The notes under the pieces are model-generated. The model did not search any database, was not told the DNA's origin, and saw nothing but the letters and a program-made list of their open reading frames with translations. This document shows, piece by piece, positions 10,572 through 20,781 of a DNA stretch of 64,000 nucleotides (positions are counted from its first letter, which is position 1; each line of letters starts with the position of its first letter). The DNA is from Cephalotrichum gorgonifer (Eukaryota > Ascomycota > Sordariomycetes > Microascales > Microascaceae): assembly GCA_900312665.1 (NCBI GenBank), contig ONZQ02000018.1:81221-145220 (forward strand). Direction: 5' to 3'. The position numbers were made by a program, and so were the translations under genes.

Positions 10572-12735
10572 CTAGGACGCATCGGGGTTATCCCAGATCC
10601 GCACCAGCTCCGAGCCCAACGACGGCGTCGGCCAGCCGCACCTATCCCGGCACGAGTCTAGCATTTCCAGGACGCAGCTCCTCTGGCGGGGATTCTGCAT
10701 GAACATCCCGGCTACCACATGTAATCAGCATCAATTATCACGCTCTTAAGTATGGGGGCATTTCCGAACTTACCGATAAACAAGCACTGCGAAGATAGCA
10801 TGCTGGATGCATCCTCCGTAAGCGTCATACCAATACCGCAGACCATCTCGATGCTGTCCTGTATTGTCTTCTGACGCTTCATGAAGCTCTCGAGTCCACC
10901 CAAGCACGGCTCATGAGCACAAAGCAAGATCCGGGACACATAGTGGATCTGCATCGCCAACCCTATCACGAAGTCAGCTTCAGCTCCTCAATAAACATTG
11001 GTCATCTTCATGGACAGGATACACACCAAAACACTGCGGGTGTATCAGCCTCGGCTGAAACACCTGAGTCCCATGCCGACTCATGGTGGGCAAGGGGTTA
11101 AATTCGACCGTGAGATGCCCCCTCCACTCCACCATCATTTTCATCAGTGCCTTCGCCCACCCAATCCTCTCAGCTACGCCCGTCTCCGCCTCCTCGCCCG
11201 ACTCGATCGCGCAAAAGTTGATCACTTGAGCGAGGATCCAAACCGCCCGTGAAGCAAGCTCATGGCTAGTGAGCTCCGGGTATGCTTTCTTGGGTATCCA
11301 CGTACTGTACGTCCTCCTCCTCTCTCGGAACGCCACCCAGATATCCTGGCGCAGCCAGGCCCACCAAGTGGTGCTCTCGAGGCTCGACGCCTCGACCTCG
11401 ATCTGCCGCGACCGGAGGATCCAGAACACTCCCTGTAGGTGCCGTTGCCAATCAGTCCGGGATCCGCGGAGCATCTCATACGTAGAGACGATGAGGGTCG
11501 TGGCCATAAGCTCCTGGCTGTTCTGATATGACGAGTAACGCATGGCCTTTTGGACGTAATGCAAGGTCTGATAGTAATACTGTAGAGCGCTGTTCTGGTC
11601 TGCGCGGTCCTTGAGGGATATGCTCCCGTCAAGAGACTGGTGGTAGCCCGACAGCGCCAGGATGGCGTTTAATAGGCCCGCGTTCCGGACGGCGAGGTGC
11701 GGTACCCTGGTGGAGAATGTGCGCCCCGGGTCGAATAGATCAAGCTGGTAGAAGCCGTGAGTGAGCCCTCGCCCAAATGGAATGGAAGAAATATGGAGCA
11801 TACCCAAGAGCATATCCGATTCAGGAAATTCTCAAACAATACCTGCTCCCGGGCAAGGAGACAGATATTCTCCGACGCCTGCCACATCCTCTCCTCCGCT
11901 TGATCCGCCCTAGGATTCGCCGGCGTCATCGCTTCACCAGGGATTACCTCTCCGCCGACATCGTGCGCCGGCCCCATCTGCCCATCGATGATCCTCGTGG
12001 CCTTCTGCAAGGGCGTCATATCATTCTCATCTAACTCGCCCTCGGGGCCTAGGAACCCTAGCGCCCCATCGACACCCAGCGACACATCTGTATCCTCTAA
12101 CGCCTCGCGCGACGCATCAGTAGCAAGCAGCCCGAACCACCGCACGGCGGCAACACCCGCAGCGGGCGTTGTGGACGCCGATTCTGACTGCTGCCCCGAG
12201 AGCCAGTCGTTACCTACGTAGGGTGTCTGCTGCTGCTGAGCCTCACCATTCGCATCCCAGCTCAGATCGTCCGCAACGCGGCGCACATGCCCATTGGCAG
12301 GGGACAGACCCGGCGCGACGCATTGCGTCTGCCCGGCAGCGACGGCGCGGACGGTGTGTAGGATGTCTTCCTGGGAATGTATGATCTGGCCCAGCTGGCG
12401 GAGGATCTCCAGAGTTGCAGGGTCGAATCTATCCTCCCGTGCTCACATCAGTTACGCCCGGCCCAATGGGAGAAACCAGGAGCAGAAACGTACGAAGAGT
12501 GGTCCTTCTCCGTGCTGTCGTACGAACACTGGATTCCAAGCGACGCGCAAAACCCACACGTGGGCTGCACGTTATCGCACTTCGTCTTCCTCGCCCGACA
12601 GACATGACACGCTCTTACGCTCCGTTTGCGCGGATACCGGCTGTCTGACGAGAGTCGACGCGCCCGCTTACGCCCCACCTGGTCGCAGTTTGAGTCCGCG
12701 GGCTGGTTTGGCTCCGCATCGGTATGATCGGACAT
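10572..12735 (-). CDS. Zn2Cys6 transcription factor, ARCA-like
   Basis: Nuclear regulator with a Gal4-type binuclear zinc cluster. Exons on the minus strand: 12494-12735, 11804-12428, 11027-11744, 10774-10986 and 10572-10711, giving about 645 residues. The cluster uses Cys43, 46, 53, 60, 63 and 70 (spacing C2-C6-C6-C2-C6-C) and is preceded by basic residues KRARR and RKR. The remainder matches the fungal-specific regulator domain of ARCA-like proteins (LDLFDPGRTFSTRVPHLAVRN, NSALQYYYQTLHYVQKAM, TTWWAWLRQDIWVAFRE). The fourth exon acceptor is uncertain by 3 bp (exon may start at 10983). It is transcribed divergently from the FAD oxidoreductase at 13.4 kb, a possible target. Confidence 0.88.
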
Positions 12736-13412
12736 GCTGAACGGAATATCAAGTGGAGCACGGGTTTCGCGGGGAGTAGCAGGTCGATTATCCTGAATTA
12801 ATTCACTGGTCGGGGAGGTTGTCGGTTAACACCCGGAAGGTGTGCGCGAGACAGGCACGGCCAGCTCCAGTTTGGGAGAGAGTGTGTGAGAGGGGAGGGA
12901 CAGGGTTCGGGGAGTGTCGGGACGGCGAGAGGACGGATGGGGCATAGATCGACGGATGTTCGGGCGCCAAGGAAGAGGTCAGCACTACGTAGGACTGTTG
13001 CCACTCAGCTCGCCAAAGGAGCCAAAAACATGACGTAGCCCAAAATGGAATGCCAAGAGAAATTTGGTCACTCTCTCAGTGTCAACGGGGACGAAGAGCA
13101 GAAACCCAACACAATAGCAACCCTCCCATCTTGCTGAAGCAATACCCCGCCGTTACATTACACCAATTCCCATCACACCCATCCCTCACGATCCTGAGAT
13201 GTAACGAGATACGGGGACTCTCGGGAAGGACTGATGACGAGCATATCAATCCCCCACGGATGGTGGGGGACCCATCGTCATCATGCTTCAGTCGTGTTGA
13301 TGAGATAAAGCAGAGCTATATATGTATTCTATTCCTACCATATTTCGGTCCGACCATATCGATCCTACTGCATCCGTTCTGCTACCCACTCCCCCGAACG
13401 AATCCAGCCAAG
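12736..13412. promoter_or_regulatory. Divergent promoter, regulator / FAD oxidoreductase
   Basis: 677 bp separating the divergent start codons of the Zn2Cys6 factor and the FAD oxidoreductase. A TATATATG element at about 13315-13322 lies some 95 bp upstream of the oxidoreductase ATG. An in-frame ATG at 13050 extends the oxidoreductase frame through this region, but that stretch looks like 5' leader rather than protein. Confidence 0.45.
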
Positions 13413-15329
13413 ATGACAGAGCTTAACGGGCAAATGGCGGCCGAGGCCGTAATCAAGGACGTGCAGGTGAATGGGGCGGGTGCGGCCGAAGTCAGCGGGA
13501 AAGACGACACTCATATTAATGGTACGTCCAAGGATACCAGCGAGGTCCATATCAACGGGACAAATGGTACCCAGGCGAACGGGACAAAGAACATTCATAT
13601 TAGCGGAACGAACAACATCAAGATCACCGGGACGAATAACATCCAAGTCGTCACCGGGGTCGCCGCCGCGACGACCACCTGGCAGAGGGCACATCTCCCC
13701 ACCGGCCCCCGTATCTTCACAACCGATGTCCTCGTCGTAGGCGGTGGCATGGGCGGCATCGGTGCTGCCCTCGGTGCCCTCCGCCGCGGCCGCCGGGTCT
13801 TCCTAACTGAGGAATATACCTGGCTAGGCGGCCAGCTCACCAGCCAGGCGGTCCCCCCAGATGAGCACACCTGGGTCGAGCAGTTCGGCATCACGCGCTC
13901 GTACCGTGCCCTCCGCGACGGCATCAGGCAGTACTACCGCCACAATTACCCCCTTACGGAGGAGGCCCGGCGGCGCCCGCAACTCAACCCTGGTGCGGGC
14001 CACGTTAGCAAGCTCTGTCACGAGCCGCGCGTGGCCGTCGCCGTCATCGATTCGATGCTCATGCCCTACATCGGCAGCGGCCAGCTCGTGATCAAGAAGC
14101 TCGTGAAGCCCACCTCTTGCGAAATGGACTCCCAGAGCGGCGCCGTCCGCTCCGTCTCCTTCCGCCAACTCGACTCCCCCGACACCTTCACCGTGCGCGC
14201 GGCCTACACCATTGACGCCACGGAGCTAGGAGACCTTCTCCCCATGACCTCCACCCCCTACGTCACCGGCTTCGAGTCCCGCAGGGACACGGGCGAGCCC
14301 AGCGCACCGGACGAGGCGCAGCCGCAGAACTCCCAGGCCGTGTCTATCTGCTTCGCGGTCGACCACATCGAGGGCGAGGACAACACGATCCCCAAGCCGG
14401 CATCCTACGATAAGTGGCGCGCCTTCGCTCCCGAGTTCTGGGGCGCCCCGCTCGTGAGCCTCCGGGCGCCGCACCCGCGCACACTGGAGATCGTCGAGCG
14501 CGCATTCACGCCGAACCCCTCAGACGACCCGGCCGCCGTGTTCGCGGACCAGCGCGCCTCGGGCGGCGACATGAACCTCTGGACCTTCCGCCGCATCGCG
14601 GCGCGCGACAACTTCGTGCCAGGAGCGTACGCGTCCGACGTGTGTCTCGTCAACTGGCCCATGATCGACTACTTTGAGAAGCCCATCATCGACGTTTCCG
14701 AGGAGGAGCTGGAGGAGCGTCTCAGCGACGCGGCGGGCCTGTCTTACAGCATGCTCTACTACCTGCAGACGGAGTGTCCCCGCGAGGACGGGAAGGGCAA
14801 GGGCTACCCCGGTCTGCGCCTCCGGGGCGACATAACAGGCACGGAGCACGGACTGGCGATGGCGCCGTACATTCGCGAGGGCCGCCGGATCAAGGCCATC
14901 ACGACGATCGTGGAGCAGGACCTCTCGCTGGATGTCCGCGGTGCCAAGGGTTCTGTCCACTACCCCGACAGCGTGGGCGTGGGCATGTACCGCATCGACC
15001 TGCACCCGTCCACGGGTGGCGACAACTACATCGACGTCGCGTGCTGCCCCTTCGAGATTCCCCTGGGAGCCCTGATTCCACCCTCGCGGCCTAACCTGCT
15101 GGCTGGGTGCAAGAACATCGGGACGACGCACATTACGAACGGGTGCTATAGGTTGCATCCCGTGGAGTGGAACATCGGAGAGGCCGCGGGATTACTGGCG
15201 GCACATTGTCTGGAGACGGGACTCTCGCCGCAGGAGGTGCAGGGGAAGCCGGAGCTCTTCGAGGTGTTCCATAAGATTGTGGTGAAGGAGGGAATCGAGA
15301 CCACGTGGCCCGATATTTCGGGGTACTGA
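13413..15329 (+). CDS. FAD-dependent oxidoreductase (FAD_oxidored)
   Basis: Flavoprotein of the FAD_oxidored family (PF12831 type), common in bacteria where it is often mislabelled xanthan lyase. A single exon of 638 residues. The Rossmann FAD motif VVGGGMGGIGAA sits at about 108-119, followed by a glutamate-bearing LTEEYTWLGGQLTSQAV, and the C-terminal FAD block reads NIGTTHITNGCYRLHPVEWNIGEAAG. Residues 33-80 are a run of imperfect repeats around NGT/SGT/TGT (HINGT, HISGT, NNIKITGT) not expected in the family. The chosen ATG has A at -3; an in-frame ATG at 13050 would add 121 unlikely residues. No signal peptide from the chosen start. Substrate unknown; the divergent Zn2Cys6 gene may control it. 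Confidence 0.85.
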   Translation: MTELNGQMAAEAVIKDVQVNGAGAAEVSGKDDTHINGTSKDTSEVHINGTNGTQANGTKNIHISGTNNIKITGTNNIQVVTGVAAATTTWQRAHLPTGPRIFTTDVLVVGGGMGGIGAALGALRRGRRVFLTEEYTWLGGQLTSQAVPPDEHTWVEQFGITRSYRALRDGIRQYYRHNYPLTEEARRRPQLNPGAGHVSKLCHEPRVAVAVIDSMLMPYIGSGQLVIKKLVKPTSCEMDSQSGAVRSVSFRQLDSPDTFTVRAAYTIDATELGDLLPMTSTPYVTGFESRRDTGEPSAPDEAQPQNSQAVSICFAVDHIEGEDNTIPKPASYDKWRAFAPEFWGAPLVSLRAPHPRTLEIVERAFTPNPSDDPAAVFADQRASGGDMNLWTFRRIAARDNFVPGAYASDVCLVNWPMIDYFEKPIIDVSEEELEERLSDAAGLSYSMLYYLQTECPREDGKGKGYPGLRLRGDITGTEHGLAMAPYIREGRRIKAITTIVEQDLSLDVRGAKGSVHYPDSVGVGMYRIDLHPSTGGDNYIDVACCPFEIPLGALIPPSRPNLLAGCKNIGTTHITNGCYRLHPVEWNIGEAAGLLAAHCLETGLSPQEVQGKPELFEVFHKIVVKEGIETTWPDISGY

Positions 15330-15859
15330 TTTGGCTCAACAGGTGCGAAAGCCAAACCCGGTTCTGGTTGAACCATAGAGTGGTGACAGCTTTGGTCTTG
15401 AAACGGGCATAGATATTCTTCCTGTTGATATATTTCTCCTAGTAGATTAGCGTAGTGAAAGTTGCAAATGTTACAATGGGGATGAAAGTAAAAGGGATAT
15501 TTAAAAAAAGGAAAACATACATGGAACTACGTGAAGACTTTCCGTGTAGAGCTACATAGATGTGATAGCGAAGGCCTTTAACGGCAATATTCTTGCTAAC
15601 AAGGTACACTTGTACACCTTGCGCAGAGGGAAGGTGTTTTAGGGACCACCTGGTCCCCCCGTCTTCCTAGTCAGACTGATCGAAGATATCCCCTGGATAG
15701 ATCTTTGGGATTGAGCGTGGAACATATTGTGCCTCCCGTCGCTGGAGTTTTCAGATAGTATGCTAGATTATGTAGGGAGTCTTGAGGATTCAATCTAGTA
15801 ATACATATCATCCCAGTCTCTCACCCTCCATGATGAACAAGACACGTATTGCCTGTATG
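15330..15859. other. Intergenic, convergent 3' ends
   Basis: AT-rich spacer between the convergent FAD oxidoreductase and acyltransferase-like genes; no gene recognised. Confidence 0.5.
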
Positions 15860-16993
15860 TTACAACGCGAGTTGGATCGAGTCTCCATTCTCCGTCGGGC
15901 GGCCAAACGTAACTGATGCCCGTCTCTCCGATAGCTCCGTAATGATATTAAAGAGCGTCCCCGTCTTCGATCCGCCACTCTGCGAACGATTAATCGCGCA
16001 AGGGTACCCTTCCTTGTCCTTGAATATTTCAGATAAGCTGGACGCGGAAATATCTTTCCCTGAAGATACTTTCTCATCAAGGCGCTGGTGCATCCTCGCC
16101 AATCGGGCAGGGGAGTCGCACAGCCAGGGAAGCTCGTCCAGGCCCGGATGCGCGAGGAGGAGGTGGTTAGAATGTACTACACGGCCTTTCGCGTCCATAT
16201 CCAGCTCCGTAATCCCCTCGCTCGTGCACTCGAGGCCTGTGGCCCCGGTCGTATCCGCTACCAGGATCTGGGCACTTCCTGCAACCCCATTTGCCTCCAA
16301 CTTGTTGACGGCGTCCTGTCTCGACTCAGACTCGAGAACAGCCCCCAGACCGAGGTGCACCGGTAGCTTGAACTTATCCACCCCGCGAGCCCGTATTGCG
16401 TTGAGGCATACGCCAACTCCCGCGTCGTTGAACCCGATCTTGCCAATCACCCCTGCCTCCGTAACCATCACGAAACTAGGGGTATTCGTGTCCGGCTGTG
16501 AGACGTGGCAGACGAGTAGGTTCGGCGCCTGCTCCACCATCCAGTCCCAGTTCTGTGCGAGGAATACCACTCCTACATTGGTTCTCAGCGCGACACTGGT
16601 ACAGCCATCTACCTTGACAGGTAGGCGAGGCTGATCAGTGAAAATGCCGAAAACAATCTCGGTCCGGACGCTCAGGGCGATGATATCAGTATCGTCGACT
16701 CCCGCGGCTTGTGCGATGCCGCGCATTTCCTCGAGGTGGGCGGGACATAGCCGCTCGAGAGTCTCGATGAACTGAGAGGCTTCCTTGCGTACACCCGTCC
16801 AGTCCAAGGCGCAGGTCCTCTGGAATAGGTCCCTGTAGAAGTCAAGGGAGCCGTGGACCTTGTCCTTTGCCTTGGAGCCATGTTGGAGGCCGATCTAACG
16901 AAGTGTGGATTTTGTTAGCTTGTAGGTCATCGATGCCTGGAAAATGTGCTGATATACCTCAAATGGCGTCCCCGAGCAGTGTATCTCAAGCAT
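15860..16993 (-). CDS. Isopenicillin-N-acyltransferase-like protein
   Basis: N-terminal-nucleophile hydrolase of the peptidase C45 / acyl-CoA:6-aminopenicillanate acyltransferase family (PenDE and its paralogues). Exons 16958-16993 and 15860-16894 join in phase 0 across a 63-bp intron, giving 356 residues; the Penicillium enzyme has 357. The first 12-residue exon (MLEIHCSGTPFE) is followed directly by IGLQHGS, a hallmark of the family. The autocatalytic site is VDGCTS with Cys110 as the predicted new N-terminus of the beta subunit; EAGVIGKIGFNDAGVGV, LESESRQDA and HSNHLLLAHP are conserved. The C-terminus ends QLAL, not a peroxisomal ARL/SKL signal. No ACV synthetase or isopenicillin-N synthase lies nearby, so a non-penicillin role is likely. 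Confidence 0.92.
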
Positions 16994-17683
16994 GATAGGA
17001 TTATTGCTCTCCTCGTGCGTTATGGGTCGACCGAAAAAGCCAACTCGCCGTGAGGATCAGAGAAATCAATACACGGATGACATGATGGTGATCAGATCCT
17101 GGACCAATTACTGGTGTCCTCCATCCCCCCTTCTCTGGCCTGGGGCACCGCTTGCGAGCGACTGCGAGGAAATAGTGCCGGGAGAGGATCGCTTCCAACG
17201 CCAGGGTAGATACTATACAGGGTTATGTCTAGTGCGGTAAACTTTATTAGTCGCCCCAGGTTTGCTAGCGCTACGAACTAGTGGCTAGGATGATGCAGAA
17301 TGATATGACATGAAAGCTAGTCAACCCCGCGTGCTTTCGGAGCTAAACACTAGTTAATCCATGTGTCCCCAGGCTTGCGTACATGTCAGCGTTGTCATCG
17401 AGCCTCTAACTTTGGTAGCGCATGGACGAAGAATGAAGAGTCAACAGGGATGACTATGAAGCCGGAAATTTCGTGGCTAGTTAACAGCCCTAGCTTTATG
17501 AGGGAAGGGATGTGAGAACTCGGATGACAGGTTGGAATTTCGAGATCGATCGGGAGCAGAGGGTACGCTCATGGCCCGTCCACAAAGGTAGCGGGTTTTC
17601 TCCCAATCTATTATACATTCAACCATAAAATGAAATTTCGCTCAACCAGAGGTGGATCTCACGTCACCAACGTCACCCAAAAG
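16994..17683. other. Intergenic
   Basis: Upstream of the acyltransferase-like gene and downstream of the broken gene; no further gene recognised. Confidence 0.5.
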
Positions 17684-18397
17684 TCAAAGCATATCGAGAT
17701 TCACTACAATAGTTTCGTCCTCGGCGTTCACATCTACGGTGTATCCCAAGTGNNNNNNNNNNNNNNNNNNNNNCACATCTACGTGTATCCCAAGTGTACC
17801 CCCCCCCCCCCCCCCCCCAAAAACCTGTCCCAAAACAATGGGCGACTCGGTTTTATCAACAATAGGATCGGACTGGAAAACCGTCGACTCGATCACGGAA
17901 CCCTCGCCCGGAAGATACCAGGCCGACGCGCGGTTGACGTTCTTGAGGTGGGTGGCCTTCTGGCTATAGGAAGGCGGGAGGCGCCGATCTGCTCCACAGG
18001 CGGCGTTGAAGTGGACGGTGGTCCGGTGGTAGTTGCTTTGCCTCCATGGCAGCGACCAGTTCTCTTGGATGTATTTATCAAAGTCGAGTGGCCGGACCGA
18101 CGAGCTGAAGTAGGCGCCGAGGACGACAGTGCCGCCCATGCGCACGTACTGGATGAGGCGCTGCGTGACGGCGTCATATTTTGGTTTCATAATATCGCCA
18201 TCTGAAATGAGGATGCTGCGAGGCTTTGAGTGCTTGTCCATGAGGGCACGCGCCTCGGAGGCGGTCGTTGCGCGTTCAAGGTTGGCTCAGCCTTCCATCG
18301 CTTTGAGGAGGTTGGACCATACCTGGTTTGTGAGATACTGACTGCTTTCGTCTCCGAATCCGAAGAGGAGGACCGTGGGCTTGGTGGGTTCAGCCAT
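17684..18397 (-). pseudogene. Broken conserved fungal protein gene
   Basis: Conserved fungal protein sometimes labelled triacylglycerol lipase without good reason; real function unknown. The frame starts at an ATG at 18397 (MAEPTKPTVLLFGFGDES) and runs to a stop at 17684-17686. After 36 codons an in-frame TGA at 18287-18289 interrupts it, yet the same frame continues with conserved sequence (ANLERATTASEARALMDKH, ISDGDIMKPKYDAV, MGGTVVLGAYFSS, SYSQKATHLKNV, AWYLPGEGSVIESTVF). Near the C-terminus a 20-C homopolymer and a 21-N gap follow; the flanks of the gap are duplicates, so the gap itself is probably artificial. Pseudogene, sequencing error or readthrough cannot be separated here. Confidence 0.7.
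17753..17773. other. Assembly gap (21 N)
   Basis: 21 undetermined bases. The 24 nt before it (17729-17752) and the 23 nt after it (17774-17796) are the same sequence apart from one G, followed by a 20-C run (17799-17818). This is the appearance of two overlapping contig ends that failed to merge. Confidence 0.95.
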
Positions 18398-19445
18398 GGC
18401 GATGGTGACTTGTTGCGTGTGCTATATATCGATTAAGATGGAGAGAGATTGGAGTGGAGACGGGGAGGGATGGCGATACTTCACTTACGACTGATGTGGG
18501 TATAACTTTTCTGCCCTGAATATCACGTGTCTATGCTGCCCTAGTTTGTGTAGGACAGCATCTTTTTATGCCTTTATGGCAGTAGGAGTATAGAGGAAGC
18601 GGCGAGGAAGCATGGAGGGTGGCTATGGGACACATCCTTGGGTTAGGTAATCACTAACAAGTGCCATTACCTTCAAGGATATAGATGAATACCACTACCT
18701 ATGCGCTAATAATCTTGCCAGTCTAGCTATAGCTAACGAACCAGACTTTCCTGTCGTATTTTTAAAGTGTGCCGGGCGTGTTTGGTTTTTTTCCACTTTA
18801 CCATTCGCGCCCACGCAGCCCCACAACCTTAGCACCCAGTGACGTTTGCGTTGACCTGAGTTCTCCTGCGAGGTTCGGCCTCAGTAGAGGCCCGCCCTTC
18901 AGATCGACGGCCAGTTCCAACCAAAGTTTACCTCACGAGACAGAGATTGGGCGTGATTCATGCAGCCAGACCCGGGCCAACACAACCGTTGTTGGGCTGC
19001 AAAGGGTGGCTTGGAGCTTGGCCAACCACAGCCACAGGCCAGATTGCTGGGCCTCCCGCACTTGGTTACACAAATGGAGAAGTGGAAAATGTCAGTTGCC
19101 ATCCGGAGGCCCAGCAGTCTTCCGAATCCTAACCAGTAGTCCTAACATACATAGACTTACTCCGATTCGCCTTACGGAAAACAATGGAATCGTATAGCGA
19201 CAAACCTCCGGAGATATAAGGCGCAGAGTCGAACTCTGATGGCACATGCATGGCTCGCTCCTGAGAATCTGTGTTTCGTCAGACACTTCCACGGGTGTTC
19301 ATCTTGCCTCGAAATCACTCCCACTCTGAAATCTGAGCGGAATTTCAAAGTGTTCACCTTCGCTTGTAGGTATTTGCAACATTCAAGCTGCAATTGACTT
19401 GTAGGTCTCATCATGCGACTAACTAAGGTTTAGGCAACCTTCAAT
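18398..19445. other. Intergenic
   Basis: About 1 kb with no recognised gene. A short tRNA T-arm-like palindrome near 19225 was considered and rejected. Confidence 0.45.
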
Positions 19446-19829
19446 ATGTCGACCGGAGCAATTCTGCTCGCACCACCTCCTTCCACTCCCCCGATCTGCT
19501 TTCGATGCGGGGAGCAGAGCAGGAGATTCAAAACCCGTCGTTCAAATACCAACGGCAACGCCGACAGGCCCTTCTTCAAATCCACCTACTGCCCCAAATT
19601 CCTCGTCTTCGCTGACTACCGGGGGAACGAGCCGCATAACCCGCATTGTCCCTGCGGTTTTTCCAGCAAGAAACAGATTGCCGGACCGACGAAGAAGATC
19701 CCACGAGGATTGCACTACGTTTGTAGAATGGGGACGTGTGACTTTTATATGGAGGAGCGTGATAGCGAGGACAGGACGTCCGTTGACAAAGAGTTTTTAG
19801 AACAGTGGATTTCACTCAGGATTGTGTGA
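19446..19829 (+). CDS. Small GRF-type zinc-ribbon protein
   Basis: Single-exon protein of 127 residues with a zinc-ribbon of the GRF-like type seen in many small fungal proteins. Putative ligands come from CFRCG (Cys18, Cys21), the YCPKF block, HCPCGF and CRMGTCDFY; the NGNADRPFFKS stretch between the first and second parts matches the family's NxGRPFY element. GRF zinc ribbons elsewhere bind single-stranded nucleic acid, but nothing here shows a specific role. The start codon at 19446 is preceded by a short AT-rich leader. No signal peptide or membrane helix. Confidence 0.7.
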   Translation: MSTGAILLAPPPSTPPICFRCGEQSRRFKTRRSNTNGNADRPFFKSTYCPKFLVFADYRGNEPHNPHCPCGFSSKKQIAGPTKKIPRGLHYVCRMGTCDFYMEERDSEDRTSVDKEFLEQWISLRIV

Positions 19830-20781
19830 TGTTAGATGAACGTAGCCTGGAGAGTGGTATTAGCCTCAACGTATTGTGTACTTTTAGAATAGATGTAGTC
19901 CACCTGATGGAGTGAGCGTTGTTCACATGCGACGGTTAATCAGAGGCACGATGATTGCTGGTTCTTTAGCGCGAGCCCGGTAGTGTAACGTTGTAGCTGC
20001 GAGTGCTTTACCGAGAATCTTTGGTTTACGAGAGATCTGCATCGCTAGCTGCGGGTCCCTGTAGGTTGTAGTCACGATCGGACGAGCGGATACCCAGCCT
20101 TGCCCCGTTGTTTCAGGTGAAAATGAGGTTGGATTCGGCAGTCCTCAAAGATGGGCCAGGGCAAGATACGAAGCTACCGAGGCCAATGCTCGAGCACAAA
20201 ACGGAACGGATAAACCAGACAAAAAAATGCTGCCAAGGGTTGCATGGGTGCACATGGGAGCTCTGTGGGCGTGAATCTCCGACGAAGGCCGACTTCCTCG
20301 GAAGTCATGCGAATCTATAGCGCAGTAGGGTGGGTGGGACAGGGTGGTATCCGGGGCGAACGGAGCAACTTACCCAGCCGCTCTAAGATTAGTGCTAGCT
20401 TCTGGCGCCTAATGTATCTGTATCACAGTCGATCAAGCTAAATGCTTGGCTAGCTCTCCTCAATACTGAACAAGGTTTGAAAACACTGCAACGAATGCTT
20501 CCCACCGTTCCGCTGAACTTAGCCTAACCGAGCACAGAGATCCAAACTGGGTCCAGTACAATGGACCTGCGTCGCCGCCACCTCAGAAGTTGAATTAAAT
20601 GCAAATTTGTTATCAAAGGATAGTTTATTAGAATATTGCCCCGCCGGCGTCTAGCGAGTAAGCCAAGTGATCCCCGCGCCTGACAGAGCAAGGGTGGGAA
20701 ATCCGACCTGGGCTACCCCAGGAACAGTGGTACGAATCTTGCAACGTAGCCATGCAACTGACCTCCTGTCTACATCTCCAT
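19830..20781. other. Intergenic
   Basis: Nearly 1 kb of spacer downstream of the zinc-ribbon gene and downstream of the alpha-glucoside permease; no convincing coding sequence. Confidence 0.45.

Noticed and set aside
14520..15158. 212-codon antisense frame inside the FAD oxidoreductase
   Set aside because: It mirrors the codon bias of the sense gene and starts at a non-ATG codon; no recognisable domain.
15860..16993. Part of a penicillin biosynthesis cluster
   Set aside because: No ACV synthetase or isopenicillin-N synthase in the window; the acyltransferase-like family is widespread without penicillin.
8603..18397. A secondary-metabolite cluster around esterase, zinc-cluster factor, FAD oxidoreductase and acyltransferase
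   Set aside because: No backbone synthase (PKS, NRPS, terpene cyclase) is present and no shared promoter motif was seen.
19205..19240. tRNA T-arm-like palindrome (CAGAG...CTCTG)
   Set aside because: The loop is five nucleotides instead of seven and no acceptor or anticodon arms can be formed around it.
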